From Flavobacterium sp. JAD_PAG50586_2 (GTDB taxonomy: Bacteria > Bacteroidota > Bacteroidia > Flavobacteriales > Flavobacteriaceae), in assembly GCA_023213215.1 (NCBI GenBank), contig CP096136.1, positions 868,001 through 932,000 on the forward strand: a DNA stretch of 64,000 bases, read 5' to 3'. Made by a program: the position numbers and the translations under genes. The notes under the pieces were generated by a model. The model saw only the letters and a program-made list of their open reading frames with translations. It was not told the origin of the DNA and did not search any database. How positions within the stretch are numbered: the first letter of the stretch is position 1; every line of letters starts with the position of its first letter. Positions 1 through 9,911 of the stretch are shown here, one piece after another.

Positions 1-2540
1 CCCATGTAAGGAACAACCCAATACTCATTGATCTGATGTCCGTTTTCTTCTCTAATGTTCCCTGCAGCATTTGGAGCAGTTTCAATATCAGTATATTCAT
101 TTTTGTTATATGCCCAGTTACCAAATAACTCTAAATTGAAGTCATTTCCTCTGAATACTTTATACCTAAGCGCTACCTCAATACCACTATTTTCCAAGCT
201 TCCGTTATTTCCATCTAAATTTCTATCACCCCCTGCAGATGCCGACAAAGGTATATTTAGGAATAACTCATCTGTTACTTTTTTGTAAACGTCAATATTA
301 CCAGTTAATCTGTCTTTCCAGAGTCCGAAATCCAAACCAATGTTTGTCATTGTTTGTTCTTCCCACTGCAAAGCATCATTTCCAATTCTAGTTGCATATC
401 CTCCTGTATTTCCGTACCCTAAATTAGTGAAAAGCAAATCTCTAGACAGATTATCTGCAGAGTATAATGGGTTAACACCAGGACCTAAATATACAAGATT
501 CTGATTCCCCTGGATACCGTAGGAAGCTCTTAACTTCAACATATTGAAGACAGAATTTTTCATGAAGCTTTCTTTGTCAATATTCCATCTTCCACCCACA
601 GACCAGAAAGTACCCCAAGTATTGTCTTTAATGAAACGGTAACTTGCATCTCTTCTTATTACGGCATCAATTCCATATTTATCATTATAATCGTAGGTTA
701 CGGAAGCAAAATTAGAATAAGTACCTGCCATGTTTTTCAAAGCGCTATTAGTTGGTCTAAGCGCCGGATTGGTAGCTCCTACATCAACCCATCCTGTACC
801 AGCTCCAAAAGCATAGGTCAATAAATCAAGTCCATTTTGCTGATGTTGGTTGATAGTTTGATAAGCTTTGATGTACTCCATATAAATACCCGCATCTAGA
901 GAGTGTTTTCCAAAAACTCTTGAGTATTTCAAACTGTTAACAATGTTAAAACCAAAATCCCTGTCAGTAGTTCTTTGCTCAAAACCTCCATAAGGTAGTG
1001 GTCCACTAGTCTCTCTTACTGCTATAGATAAATAAGACCAAGGAGCTCTTGCGAATACCCTGTCTGAGTTATTATAGTCAACTCCAAATCTTGTAGCCAC
1101 AGTAAAATATTTACCCAATTTGTAGCTTGCATTCGCATTAGCTAAAACCTTAAGTTCTGTATATCTGTTAGGCTGATTGCCATCCTGCAAAAGATCCTGT
1201 AACACTAGTGTGGTATTACCACCATCGAAATCAGTTCCGATTAAGTCAAATAAACCTTGACCTGAACCTGGATATAAATTCTCACTATAGTAAGGCACCC
1301 CTGTCAATGCTCCAAGCAATGGGTTTTGAACAACGTTGTTATTGATAGCCGCATTAGTTTCCTGACCTAACTGAAATCTTTTAGATAAGGCCATTGTTAA
1401 ACTTGTACCATAATTAAACCTGTCGTTAGTACTCTTACCTGTTAAATTAGTTCTGTAAGTAAACCTTTTGAAATTAGTAGTATTAATGATACCATCTTGT
1501 TCCGTATAACTTAAAGAGGTAAAATTATTAAGGTTTTTACCACCGGCTGTTAAACTAAGGTTATGCGTTTGTGTCTGAGCAGTAGAAAAGAAAACATCTC
1601 TCCAATCCGTATTAGGCGCTCTAAGAATCTCAGCATCTGTCAAAGGATCATTGAAGGTCGCTGAACCTTCAATTCTACCTAAACCAATATTAAGTAATGT
1701 ATTAGCTCCAGAACCGGCACTAATAGCATTATCTCTTTGCAATCTTAATAATTGCTGAGAGCTCATAAGATTGTATTTGTCTTTAGTCAACTCAGAAATA
1801 CCATAAGTACTGGTGTAAGAAATCTTAAGGTTAGATTCATATTTTCCGCTTTTTGTTTTGATGATTACAACACCATTCGCAGATCTTGATCCGTAAATAG
1901 AAGTTGAAGATGCATCTCTTAAAACAGTAGCAGACTCAATATCTTCCGGATTAATATTTCTAAAAACAACAGAATTCGTAGGAACTCCATCCACCACATA
2001 AAGAGGCTCTGTAGAACTGTTAACAGACCCTAATCCCCTAACGATCAAATCAAATTTCGCAGAACCAGGAGAACCTGAAGAGGAAATAACACTTAAACCA
2101 GCAACATTCCCTGCAAGAGACTGCAACACAGTAACGTTTGGTCTGTTTTTAAGACTTTCAGCAGACACTGTTGTACTAGCTGCAATAGATCTTGGCTTGG
2201 TAGCTGTCTTGTCATATCCAAGGATAACAACTTCATTTAATTGTACGCTTTGTTCTTTCAGCGAAACATTGTAGTTACTAGCACCACCAACTGTTACACT
2301 TGAATCGTTATAACCTGTGAAAGAAATCAATAAAATTTCTCCCGCTTTTGCCTGAATGGAATACTTTCCATCAAAATCAGTTTGCGCACTACGTGTTGTT
2401 CCTTTAACAACAACATTAGCACCTGGTAATGGCCCAGATTTATCTGAAACAACACCGGTTACAGTTTTCTCTTGTGCAAACGAAAACTGCATTGATAACG
2501 CTAATAATAGCGTAAAAATCCATTTGAACTTCGATCTCAT
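1..2540 (-). CDS. SusC/RagA-like TonB-linked outer membrane protein (3' end outside window)
   Basis: About 846 N-terminal residues are visible and the C-terminus lies beyond the left edge. Residues 1-22 form a signal peptide ending SFAQ. Residues 25-100 are a carboxypeptidase-regulatory-like domain (TVTGVVSD start), and LNEVVILGYD at 101-110 is the usual segment before the plug. A plug domain follows to about residue 230 (ESATVLRDASSTSIYGSRSA), then barrel strands. Members of this family import glycans or peptides across the outer membrane with a SusD-like lipoprotein. The SusD partner would be expected beyond the left edge. The substrate cannot be inferred. Confidence 0.93.
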   Translation of the reverse strand, partial: MRSKFKWIFTLLLALSMQFSFAQEKTVTGVVSDKSGPLPGANVVVKGTTRSAQTDFDGKYSIQAKAGEILLISFTGYNDSSVTVGGASNYNVSLKEQSVQLNEVVILGYDKTATKPRSIAASTTVSAESLKNRPNVTVLQSLAGNVAGLSVISSSGSPGSAKFDLIVRGLGSVNSSTEPLYVVDGVPTNSVVFRNINPEDIESATVLRDASSTSIYGSRSANGVVIIKTKSGKYESNLKISYTSTYGISELTKDKYNLMSSQQLLRLQRDNAISAGSGANTLLNIGLGRIEGSATFNDPLTDAEILRAPNTDWRDVFFSTAQTQTHNLSLTAGGKNLNNFTSLSYTEQDGIINTTNFKRFTYRTNLTGKSTNDRFNYGTSLTMALSKRFQLGQETNAAINNNVVQNPLLGALTGVPYYSENLYPGSGQGLFDLIGTDFDGGNTTLVLQDLLQDGNQPNRYTELKVLANANASYKLGKYFTVATRFGVDYNNSDRVFARAPWSYLSIAVRETSGPLPYGGFEQRTTDRDFGFNIVNSLKYSRVFGKHSLDAGIYMEYIKAYQTINQHQQNGLDLLTYAFGAGTGWVDVGATNPALRPTNSALKNMAGTYSNFASVTYDYNDKYGIDAVIRRDASYRFIKDNTWGTFWSVGGRWNIDKESFMKNSVFNMLKLRASYGIQGNQNLVYLGPGVNPLYSADNLSRDLLFTNLGYGNTGGYATRIGNDALQWEEQTMTNIGLDFGLWKDRLTGNIDVYKKVTDELFLNIPLSASAGGDRNLDGNNGSLENSGIEVALRYKVFRGNDFNLELFGNWAYNKNEYTDIETAPNAAGNIREENGHQINEYWVVPYM

Positions 2541-2723
2541 ATTAATTTTATTTGAGTTAGTTATTCTGCAAACTTCCTAATAAATTCTTAATTAACCAAA
2601 TATTAACTATAAATATATAGTTTTCTACTGTGTTAAATGTTTTTTAAATTTACATAACCATAACATTGATGCAATTATTTTAAAAGAGTTGCGTCAATGT
2701 TTTATTTTTACACAAAAAAATCA

Positions 2724-3389
2724 ATGTTGCATTTCAGATTTTCAGATTTCGATATAGAATGCGGTACCGATGAAGCAGGTCGTGGTTGCCTTGCAGGCCC
2801 TGTCACTGCTGCTGCCATCATTTTACCGGAAGAATTTGAACTGGATCTGCTTAATGACTCCAAACAACTTACTGAAAAAACAAGAGAAAGGTTAAGACCT
2901 TTAATTGAGGAAAAGGCTGTTTGTTATTCGGTAACGCATCTGGAACCGAAAATAATCGATGAGATAAATATTTTGAATGCGTCTATAAAAGCGATGCATG
3001 AATGCATAACCAGGTTAAATCCTATACCAAATTATATAATCGTAGACGGCAACAGATTTAAGCCTGTCAACGGTATCGCTTTTTCTACTATAATTAAAGG
3101 AGACAGCAAATACATGAGCATTGCAGCGGCTTCTGTTTTGGCAAAAACTTACAGGGATGAATATATGGAAAGGATTCATGAAGAATTCCCTATGTACAAT
3201 TGGAAACAGAACAAAGGCTATCCTACTTTGGAACATCGTGAAGCCATCAGGAAATATGGCACAACTAAATACCATCGTATGAGCTTCCGTTTATTACCCG
3301 ACCAGCTTGAGCTTGAATTTGAAAAGGAAGAGGAATTCTTAAACTACAGTATTAAGTTGGTTAAGCCCGGCAAAAGTACTTTCGAATAA
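2724..3389 (+). CDS. rnhB: Ribonuclease HII
   Basis: This 221-residue enzyme removes RNA from RNA-DNA hybrids, including single misincorporated ribonucleotides. The [12 protein letters not shown] motif near residue 16 supplies the first catalytic Asp-Glu pair. IIVDGNRF and the later TYRDEYM segment supply the other acidic residues. The length fits the family. An in-frame ATG at 2697 would add nine residues ([12 protein letters not shown]) that are not typical of the family and that overlap a TATTTTTA promoter-like sequence, so I start at 2724. The 3' end overlaps the convergent lipB gene by 51 nt. Confidence 0.95.
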   Translation: MLHFRFSDFDIECGTDEAGRGCLAGPVTAAAIILPEEFELDLLNDSKQLTEKTRERLRPLIEEKAVCYSVTHLEPKIIDEINILNASIKAMHECITRLNPIPNYIIVDGNRFKPVNGIAFSTIIKGDSKYMSIAAASVLAKTYRDEYMERIHEEFPMYNWKQNKGYPTLEHREAIRKYGTTKYHRMSFRLLPDQLELEFEKEEEFLNYSIKLVKPGKSTFE

Positions 3390-4058
3390 AACAGCAAAAT
3401 GCCTGATGATTTTTGCCTTTACATCGGCTTCGTTAACCTCTTTCCCTAATTCAACATGCATTGAAGTTACAGCCTTGCCTTTAATCCCACACGGAATAAT
3501 ATTATCGAAGTAGCCTAAATTAGCATTTACGTTCAATGCAAAACCATGCATGGTAACCCATCTGGATGCACGAACGCCCATTGCGCATATCTTTCGGGCA
3601 AAGGGTGTTCCAGCATCGAGCCAGACACCGGTCTCTCCTTCGCTCCTTGTGCCTATTATATTATACTCGGCTAAAGTTAAGATTATGACTTCTTCCAAAA
3701 AGCGCAAATATTTATGAATATCCGTAAAGAAGTTTTCCAAATCCAGGATTGGATACCCTACAATTTGGCCTGGACCATGATAAGTAATATCGCCACCCCG
3801 ATTGATTTTATAAAAAGCAGCTCCCTTAGCCTCCAATTGTTTTTCCGAAAGCAGCAAATTACTAATATCGCCGCTTTTGCCTAAAGTATACACATGAGGA
3901 TGCTCTACAAAAAGAAAATAATTAGGTGTTTCAATCTCAGGTTGATTTCTCTTTCGGATTTTTAAATCGACAATTTCCTTAAAAAGTGCTTCCTGATAAT
4001 CCCAAGCTGCTTTATAATCCTTATTCCCTAAATCCTGTAGTTGAATTTGCTTGTTCAT
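3339..4058 (-). CDS. lipB: Octanoyl-[acyl carrier protein]:protein octanoyltransferase
   Basis: This enzyme moves octanoyl groups from ACP to lipoyl domains in lipoate synthesis. Signature segments are [18 protein letters not shown], the lysine in ARKICAMGV and the cysteine in [13 protein letters not shown], which together match the Cys-Lys catalytic dyad. It has 239 residues from the ATG at 4058. A further ATG at 4079 lies inside a TAATTTTG -7 element (4077-4084 on this strand), so the downstream start is preferred. The C-terminal codons overlap rnhB in antisense. Confidence 0.94.
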   Translation of the reverse strand: MNKQIQLQDLGNKDYKAAWDYQEALFKEIVDLKIRKRNQPEIETPNYFLFVEHPHVYTLGKSGDISNLLLSEKQLEAKGAAFYKINRGGDITYHGPGQIVGYPILDLENFFTDIHKYLRFLEEVIILTLAEYNIIGTRSEGETGVWLDAGTPFARKICAMGVRASRWVTMHGFALNVNANLGYFDNIIPCGIKGKAVTSMHVELGKEVNEADVKAKIIRHFAVLFESTFAGLNQLNTVV

Positions 4059-4189
4059 TTTTGCTATATGAGACAGCAAAATTACGATTTAAACTTGTAA
4101 CCAATTGCTAAAATTTTGTCAATTAAAATAGGTTTTCTTCCACCTTGGTCCACAGTTCCTTCGCAAAAACCACCCTTTTTGCGAACAAA

Positions 4190-4222
4190 ACCCGAACATA
4201 ACCCGAACAGCACCCGAAGAAC
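4190..4222. repeat. Three 11-bp direct repeats (ACCCGAACAnn)
   Basis: Three consecutive 11-bp units, at 4190-4200, 4201-4211 and 4212-4222, share ACCCGAA. They sit in the lipB-lysS intergenic region just upstream of a second array with 10-bp period. No known element is recognised. Confidence 0.7.
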
Positions 4223-4244
4223 TGCTCTAAAATACTCAAATTAG

Positions 4245-4304
4245 TAGTCAACAGTAGTCAAAACCAATCAATACTAGTCAACACTAGTCAAAACACGTCA
4301 ACAT
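4245..4304. repeat. Six 10-bp phased repeats (TAGTCAAMAC) upstream of lysS
   Basis: Six contiguous 10-bp units start at 4245, 4255, 4265, 4275, 4285 and 4295. Units 1-3 are repeated as units 4-6, giving a 30-bp higher-order repeat. All keep a TCAA core (TAGTCAACAG, TAGTCAAAAC, CAATCAATAC, TAGTCAACAC, TAGTCAAAAC, ACGTCAACAT). The array ends 11 nt before the -33 element of the lysS promoter, so it could present a protein-binding face once per helical turn. That role is inference. Confidence 0.75.
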
Positions 4305-4315
4305 TTAGCAATAGC

Positions 4316-4346
4316 TTTGAAACTTAGGAGTTAATAATTATCTTTG
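4316..4346 (+). promoter_or_regulatory. lysS promoter (Bacteroidota type)
   Basis: TTTG at 4316-4319 and TATCTTTG at 4339-4346 are separated by 19 nt and match the Bacteroidota consensus TTTG/TAnnTTTG. The -7 element ends 19 nt before the lysS ATG. Confidence 0.7.
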
Positions 4347-4365
4347 CACGCTTAAATACAATTAT

Positions 4366-6056
4366 ATGCAACTTTCGGAACAAGAAATCATCAGAAGAGA
4401 CAAACTGAATGCCTTACGAGGACTCGGAATCAACCCTTATCCAGCAGATTTATACCCTGTGCAGCATACTTCTAAGAATATTAAGGAGAATTTTGAGGAA
4501 GGAAAGAAGGTTGTGGTTGCAGGTCGTTTGATGAGTGTCCGCGATCAGGGAAAAGCCTGCTTTGCTGAACTTCAGGATAGCGAAGGAAGGGTACAATTGT
4601 ATTTAAACCGCGACATGATTTGCCCTGAAGAAGATAAAACGCTATACAATCAGGTATTTAAAAAACTAACCGATTTAGGCGATTTTATTGGTATTGAAGG
4701 CGAATTGTTTACGACTCAGGTGGGTGCAAAATGCATACGCGTGGAGAAATTTACTTTCCTAAGCAAGACTTTACGGCCGTTACCATTGCCAAAAACAGAC
4801 GAAGAAGGAAATGTTCACGATGCTTTTAACGATCCTGAACTACGTTACCGAATGCGTTATGTTGACTTAGTGGTAAATCCGCAAGTAAAAGAAGTTTTTA
4901 TGAAAAGGACAAAATTGTTCACCGCAATGAGAACCTTCTTCAACAATGCCGGTTATATGGAAGTGGAAACTCCAGTTTTACAATCCATTCCCGGTGGTGC
5001 AGCGGCGCGTCCGTTCATCACACATCACAATGCCTTAGACATTCCACTATATTTGAGGATCGCAAACGAATTATACCTTAAAAGATTAATTGTTGGTGGT
5101 TTTGATGGCGTTTATGAGTTTTCTAAAAACTTCAGGAACGAAGGAATGGACCGAACGCATAATCCTGAATTTACCGCAATGGAAATCTACGTAGCCTACA
5201 AAGACTACAACTGGATGATGGAAATGACCGAAAACCTTTTGGAATATTGCGCCAAGGAAGTAAATGGCACCACCGAAGCTACTTTTGGAGAACATACAGT
5301 AAATTTTAAAGCACCTTATGCCAGAGTCACGATGACGGATGCCATCAAACAATATACAGGTTTTGACATTTCGGGGAAAACGGAAGCTGAGTTATTTGAA
5401 GCCTGTCGATCCATGCATATTGAAGTAGACGAAACCATGGGTAAAGGAAAGCTGATTGATGAAATCTTTGGAGCAAAATGTGAAGGCAACTTTATCCAAC
5501 CAACATTCATTACCGATTACCCAAAGGAGATGTCGCCTTTATGTAAGGAACACAGAGACAATCCGGAGTTAACTGAGCGTTTTGAATTAATGGTTTGCGG
5601 AAAGGAAATTGCCAACGCTTATTCAGAACTGAACGATCCAATCGACCAGAGAGAACGTTTTGAAAATCAAATGGCTTTGTCCGAAAAAGGTGATGATGAA
5701 GCGAACGGAATCATAGATGAGGATTTCTTAAGGGCTTTAGAATACGGAATGCCGCCAACATCAGGTTTGGGAATCGGAATGGACCGATTGATTATGTTCC
5801 TTACTAATAATCCGTCTATACAGGAAGTACTGTTCTTCCCACAGATGAGACCGGAAAAAAACAGCTTGAATTAACAGAGGATGAAAAACTAATCATAGGT
5901 TTATTAAAGACCGAAAACAACCAGCCAATAGGGCAACTTAAGGACAAATCGACATTAAGCGGTAAAAAATGGGATGCAGCTATGAAAGGTTTATCCAAAC
6001 ATGGCTTAACTAAAGTTGTTATTGACGGCGAGAATAAAATGGTTGTACTAAACTAA
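4366..6056 (+). CDS. lysS: Lysyl-tRNA synthetase, class II, with apparent -1 frameshift near the C-terminus
   Basis: It charges tRNA-Lys. The N-terminal OB-fold anticodon-binding domain covers about residues 50-170. Class II motif 2 is FRNEGMDRTHNPEFTAMEI and motif 3 is GLGIGMDRLIMFL. The uninterrupted frame stops at 5874, shortly after FFPQMRPEK. Restoring one A in the A7 run near 5857-5863 continues into a 60-residue extension (LTEDEKLIIGLLK to KMVVLN) ending at 6056, giving 563 residues. From memory this resembles the extension of other Flavobacterium LysRS. The site reads A AAA AAC, a canonical slippery heptamer, but sequencing loss of one A is likelier because many genes here show it. 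Confidence 0.95.
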
Positions 6057-6090
6057 GCTAATTTTTTGAATAACATCGAATTAACATAAT

Positions 6091-6117
6091 AAATCTGCCT
6101 ATTACAGGCAGATTTTT
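6091..6117 (+). terminator. Rho-independent terminator after lysS
   Basis: AAATCTGCCT-attac-AGGCAGATTTTT gives a perfect 9-10 bp stem followed by a U tract, 35 nt after the extended lysS stop. Its position fits the longer reading frame. Confidence 0.85.
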
Positions 6118-6140
6118 CTATTTTTACCAAAAAACAAACT

Positions 6141-7655
6141 ATGAAAAATTTGAGTTTATTGGCTTGCATGCTAATCGGGCTATGCTCTGCTACTATAAAA
6201 GGCCAGACATTTACATGGGGAAATGCTTTTCCGTCTTCCAATGAAACCGAAGCTACCTTACAGCATTGTATTACAGGATCTGCAGTTTACCAAATCAACA
6301 TCCGATACAATGAAAAAATCTTCAACAAGGAAATCAATGTCAATGCACTTGATATTGCCAAGCTCAACAAAATAAAAAACCTCGACTTATCTACAAAACA
6401 ACCTGCTATGGGAATGGCTACCAGTTCCAATCTCGCAATGTTCCAGGTAAGTGGCGTTAATTTCATTCTTTTTATGGATGATTTCAATACTAAGACAAAG
6501 GAAAGGGAATTGTTTTATATCAAGATAAACATCGAAACCGGAACAAAATCAGAACCTGTATTAATTACTAAAATGCCGGGAAGAAACTCAGATTACAACA
6601 TTGCGGAATCAGACAATAAACAGTTTTATGCCGTAACGAAAAGGTACAACTTTGACAAAAAGACGAACGAAAAAATCAATGCCATTGTTTTTGACAAAGA
6701 CCTGAAGTTAGTCAGCGAAATCAGTTATGCCACTCCTTATATGAACCGAACCAATGGTGCTGGGAGCTTTTATGTGACTAATGTAGGCAATGTTTTTTTC
6801 ATTAAACTTATCGACCAGGCTAAGGAAAAACCTTTTAAGACGCTTTTCTTTTGGGATAAAAGCAAACAGGCCATGGTGGAGACTTCCTTAAAATTTGATA
6901 ACGATTATCAGCTCCATGAATTTAAGGGACACTTCTTAAACGATGATTTTTATCTTCATGGATTATATACCCGTATTGGATCAAAAGCCGTACAGGTATA
7001 TGGTGGCAACATACCCGCAGATGGATTTTATGCAGCTAAATTCAGTAAGGATGGCGAAAAGATTTACATCGAAAAAAGCGAGACCAAGGAAATTGGCAGC
7101 CTGCTGATTAAGGATTTTGTTTTTGACGGTATGAAAACCTGGTTTTTTGGAGACAAAATGTTTACCGATAAAAAAGCTAAACCTGTGACGGCCGGACAGT
7201 CCTTTAATTGGGAATACAATTATACCTACAACAACAACTCCATCTTTTTTGCGAAGCTGGATAATGAAACGGGCAAATTAGAATGGTTTAAGGATGTTCC
7301 ATTTAGTGAGGAAAAAACGATGAACGACAACGGGCGTTTCCTATCCTATCTCTACTTCATCAGAGACAATCAACTGACGATTTTATACAACGACATGCAA
7401 AAAACGATGTTAGGAAAAAGAACCTTTAATGATCGTTTCATAAGCATTGAAAATTATGATGACCGTGGCAATAAATTATCGGGCAACCTTATTCCTGACA
7501 ATGGATTGGAAATAGAATATGCTGATGAATACCGTGGTTATCTGAAGGAGAATTTTGATTTGGACACCAGTGTAAACATTTTTGTCCAGGACGGAAAATA
7601 CATAGTAAGAGCAAAATCGCCTTCCAATGAAAAATATGGTTATTTAAAATTCTAA
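6141..7655 (+). CDS. Secreted protein of unknown function (504 aa)
   Basis: The product has a Sec signal peptide (MKNLSLLACMLIGLCSATIKGQ) and about 480 mature residues. They contain recurring short strand segments such as FYAAKFSKDGEKIY, TWFFGDKMFTD and SIFFAKLDNETGKLEWFKDV, which suggest a beta-propeller-like fold. I recognise no named family. The next gene starts 4 nt after the stop and is also secreted, so the two probably form an operon. A TATTTTTA sequence at about 6119-6126 may be the -7 element. There is no T9SS sorting domain at the C-terminus (ends EKYGYLKF). Confidence 0.85.
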   Translation: MKNLSLLACMLIGLCSATIKGQTFTWGNAFPSSNETEATLQHCITGSAVYQINIRYNEKIFNKEINVNALDIAKLNKIKNLDLSTKQPAMGMATSSNLAMFQVSGVNFILFMDDFNTKTKERELFYIKINIETGTKSEPVLITKMPGRNSDYNIAESDNKQFYAVTKRYNFDKKTNEKINAIVFDKDLKLVSEISYATPYMNRTNGAGSFYVTNVGNVFFIKLIDQAKEKPFKTLFFWDKSKQAMVETSLKFDNDYQLHEFKGHFLNDDFYLHGLYTRIGSKAVQVYGGNIPADGFYAAKFSKDGEKIYIEKSETKEIGSLLIKDFVFDGMKTWFFGDKMFTDKKAKPVTAGQSFNWEYNYTYNNNSIFFAKLDNETGKLEWFKDVPFSEEKTMNDNGRFLSYLYFIRDNQLTILYNDMQKTMLGKRTFNDRFISIENYDDRGNKLSGNLIPDNGLEIEYADEYRGYLKENFDLDTSVNIFVQDGKYIVRAKSPSNEKYGYLKF

Positions 7656-7659
7656 GCAC

Positions 7660-8912
7660 ATGAAAAAAACCATAATAATAACGCTCCTTTTTATCGGATT
7701 GTCTTCAGCCATGGCACAAACAATTCAGAATGTACCAATGGCCTTCTCGCAGACACTTTTTCCAAAAAAGATATTGCCGGATAACGTAAAGACCTATAGC
7801 TGCACCATTACCACCCCTACCTAAAAGATGACAGCTCCTTTAGAAAAATAGCAGAAGACAAATATCAACTGGACTTAAAAAACTATCCTCAAAAAGTTAA
7901 GGAAGCTCAAAAAAATTACGACGAGGTTATCCTGAAGGAGCATGATAAAAATGTAGTGGCTGCTAAAGAAAAATACAAGCTGGAGAGCGATGAATTCAAT
8001 AAAATGTCGAAGCTTGAAAAATTGTTGCTTGAAGACAAAAGACCTGAGCTGAAAATTCCACAAAGGCCAACATTCGTTTATCCGCCTCAACCACAGGTAG
8101 AATCTATAAACACTAGTGAAACCATTATATTGGATCCTGAAGTTTTAGCGAAAAATTATATCCATATCGATGGTTTTGCTGATGGTCCCGGCGGTATGAG
8201 AATAAAGATCGATTTTAAACCATTTGAATGGGTTGATCCTGTAGCCTCTATTGTTAGTGTCGACAATTACAATCCACAAACCAGGGAAAAATTCACCACC
8301 AAACAAACCCAATACATTACTAAATACAGAATGCCTACCAACGTGGAAATCAAATTAGGCAATGAAATCTTAAAATCGGGTATTTATGGAGAAACTGGCA
8401 CATACGAAGTGTTGACAACCAATTCAAAACCAAATAGGTTAAGCATTGAAAGACCCTTAGTAGAAAAAACATTAGGGTATATAAATAATTACCTGAATCA
8501 AACTTATGGTTATCCTAAAGTGACGCGAAATGTCGTTTTATTTTATGTTAAAAACAAAAAAGGGGAATATGACGATATTGAAAAGGCGAAAGACTTTGCC
8601 GTATCCGGATATAAAAATTATACCGTAAATACAGAGGAAGCCGTCAAAGACATTGACAACGCGATAGCTATGTGGGAAAAAACTATTGCCGAGGTAAATT
8701 ATGATGATAGCAAGGCAAGAGTGGATGAAAAGGTTGGTATTGCCCTCTTAAAAAACCTTATTTTTGCTACCATCGTAACCAATGATTTTGATAAGGCTGA
8801 TAAATATATGGGGGATTTGAGAAAACTTAGATTGAGTTATGAAGACAAGCAATTCCTGCAGAGCCATGAAAATATATATACCGATCTGAAAGCTAGGTTT
8901 TCGGGAAATTAA
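7660..8912 (+). CDS. Secreted hypothetical protein with frameshift (417 aa when repaired)
   Basis: The ATG at 7660 begins a signal peptide (MKKTIIITLLFIGLSSAMAQ). This frame stops after TTPT at about 7824, while the long downstream frame runs to 8912 without a plausible start of its own. Both neighbouring frames show that the slip lies between 7800 and 7817. One extra C in the CCCC run at 7814-7817 joins them as ...CTITTPYLKDD. The protein is Lys/Glu rich around residues 55-110 (probable helix or coiled coil) and has a helical C-terminal region. The family is unknown. It is 4 nt downstream of the preceding secreted gene. Confidence 0.75.
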
Positions 8913-9020
8913 ATGGACTCGCATCTCTTGGAATACTTTTATTTATAAAATTTTGTTAAGGATTAAACCATTTATAAACGACATTGTCCTATTGGCACAT
9001 TAATTAAAAAATATATAAAA

Positions 9021-9440
9021 ATGAAAAAATTATTTGTAGCTGCATTATTAGTTGTTGGAATGACAGCTTTTGCACAAGAAAAAGAAGGAAAAAGAGCCGG
9101 AAGAGAAAGATTGACTTCGGAACAAAAAGTTGATCTTCAGTTAAAAAAGATGTCTAAAGACTTAGACCTGAATGAAAAACAAAAAGAACAGGTTAAAGCA
9201 TTAGTTGGCAAACAGGTTGAGAAAAGAGAGCAGAAAAGGAAAGAAATGCAGGATGCCAAACAAAAAGACAGAGCGGCAATGAAAGCTCAGATGCAAACAG
9301 AAGAGGCTGCAGTAAGTTCAGAAATGAAAAAAATCCTAACTCCTGAGCAGTTTAAAAAATGGGAAAAAATCCGTGATGAGAGAAAAGAAAAAATGAAAGA
9401 AAAAATGGCGGAAAGAAAAGAAATGAAGGAGTTAAAGTAA
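9021..9440 (+). CDS. Small secreted charged helical protein, Spy/CpxP-like or DUF4890-like
   Basis: A 19-residue signal peptide ends TAFAQ. The mature part (about 120 residues) is almost entirely Lys, Glu, Gln, Met and Arg and should be helical. Two segments resemble LTxxQ-type motifs: LTSEQKVDLQLKKM and LTPEQFKKWEKIRDERKEK. Such periplasmic proteins in Bacteroidota are often annotated DUF4890, and Spy/CpxP relatives act as chaperone or envelope-stress proteins. That function is inference. The gene is separated from its neighbours and followed by another small secreted gene with its own promoter. Confidence 0.8.
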   Translation: MKKLFVAALLVVGMTAFAQEKEGKRAGRERLTSEQKVDLQLKKMSKDLDLNEKQKEQVKALVGKQVEKREQKRKEMQDAKQKDRAAMKAQMQTEEAAVSSEMKKILTPEQFKKWEKIRDERKEKMKEKMAERKEMKELK

Positions 9441-9467
9441 ACTGACAAAAAGTATATCGAAATAAAT

Positions 9468-9498
9468 TTTGAGTTTTAATGAAAATAATTTAGTTTTG
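9468..9498 (+). promoter_or_regulatory. Promoter of the 9528 gene
   Basis: TTTG at 9468-9471 and TAGTTTTG at 9491-9498 are 19 nt apart, the same spacing as the lysS promoter. The -7 element ends 29 nt before the ATG. Confidence 0.7.
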
Positions 9499-9527
9499 GA
9501 GTTATTATTCTACTAAATCACAAACAA

Positions 9528-9863
9528 ATGAAAAAATTAATTGCTGCTCTAACATTATTTTTAGCATTTTCAATAAATGCAAATGCACAGGATAAAGCTT
9601 CTGCTGGTTTAACTCCTACTGAAAAAGCTGTAAAACAAGCTGCTGAATTATCAGAATACCTTGGTTTAGACAAAACGATGAACGAAAATTTCGTAAGGCT
9701 TTTTGAATACAAGTTTCAGGTAATTGATGACAAAACGGCTCTACCAGAAAGAAAGGCAGAAATGTTGAGAAATGTTGAAGCAAAAATTAGAGCTACTTTA
9801 GACGGAAAGTTAATGGATAGATTAGAAAAGAACCCTGAGTTATTCAATAAATTGATAAAATAA
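9528..9863 (+). CDS. Small secreted hypothetical protein (111 aa)
   Basis: A signal peptide (MKKLIAALTLFLAFSINANAQ) precedes about 90 mostly helical residues (LTPTEKAVKQAAELSEYLGLD, then RNVEAKIRATLDGKLMDRLE). The LTPTEKA and LGLDKTMNENF pattern resembles the preceding LTxxQ-like protein, so both may be distantly related periplasmic helical proteins. It has its own promoter and ends at a bidirectional terminator shared with hemL. No specific function can be assigned. Confidence 0.8.
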   Translation: MKKLIAALTLFLAFSINANAQDKASAGLTPTEKAVKQAAELSEYLGLDKTMNENFVRLFEYKFQVIDDKTALPERKAEMLRNVEAKIRATLDGKLMDRLEKNPELFNKLIK

Positions 9864-9879
9864 TTTCGATAAAAAGATA

Positions 9880-9909
9880 AAAAAGTCCCGATTACATCGG
9901 GACTTTTTT
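9880..9909. terminator. Bidirectional terminator between the 9528 gene and hemL
   Basis: AAAAAGTCCCGA-ttaca-TCGGGACTTTTTT forms a perfect stem with A and U tracts on both sides, so it serves the rightward gene ending at 9863 and the leftward hemL ending at 9912. Confidence 0.9.
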
Positions 9910-9911
9910 AT

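Noticed and set aside
2697..2723. Upstream ATG for rnhB
   Set aside because: The nine added residues are atypical of the family and overlap a promoter-like TATTTTTA sequence; ATG 2724 gives the normal N-terminus.
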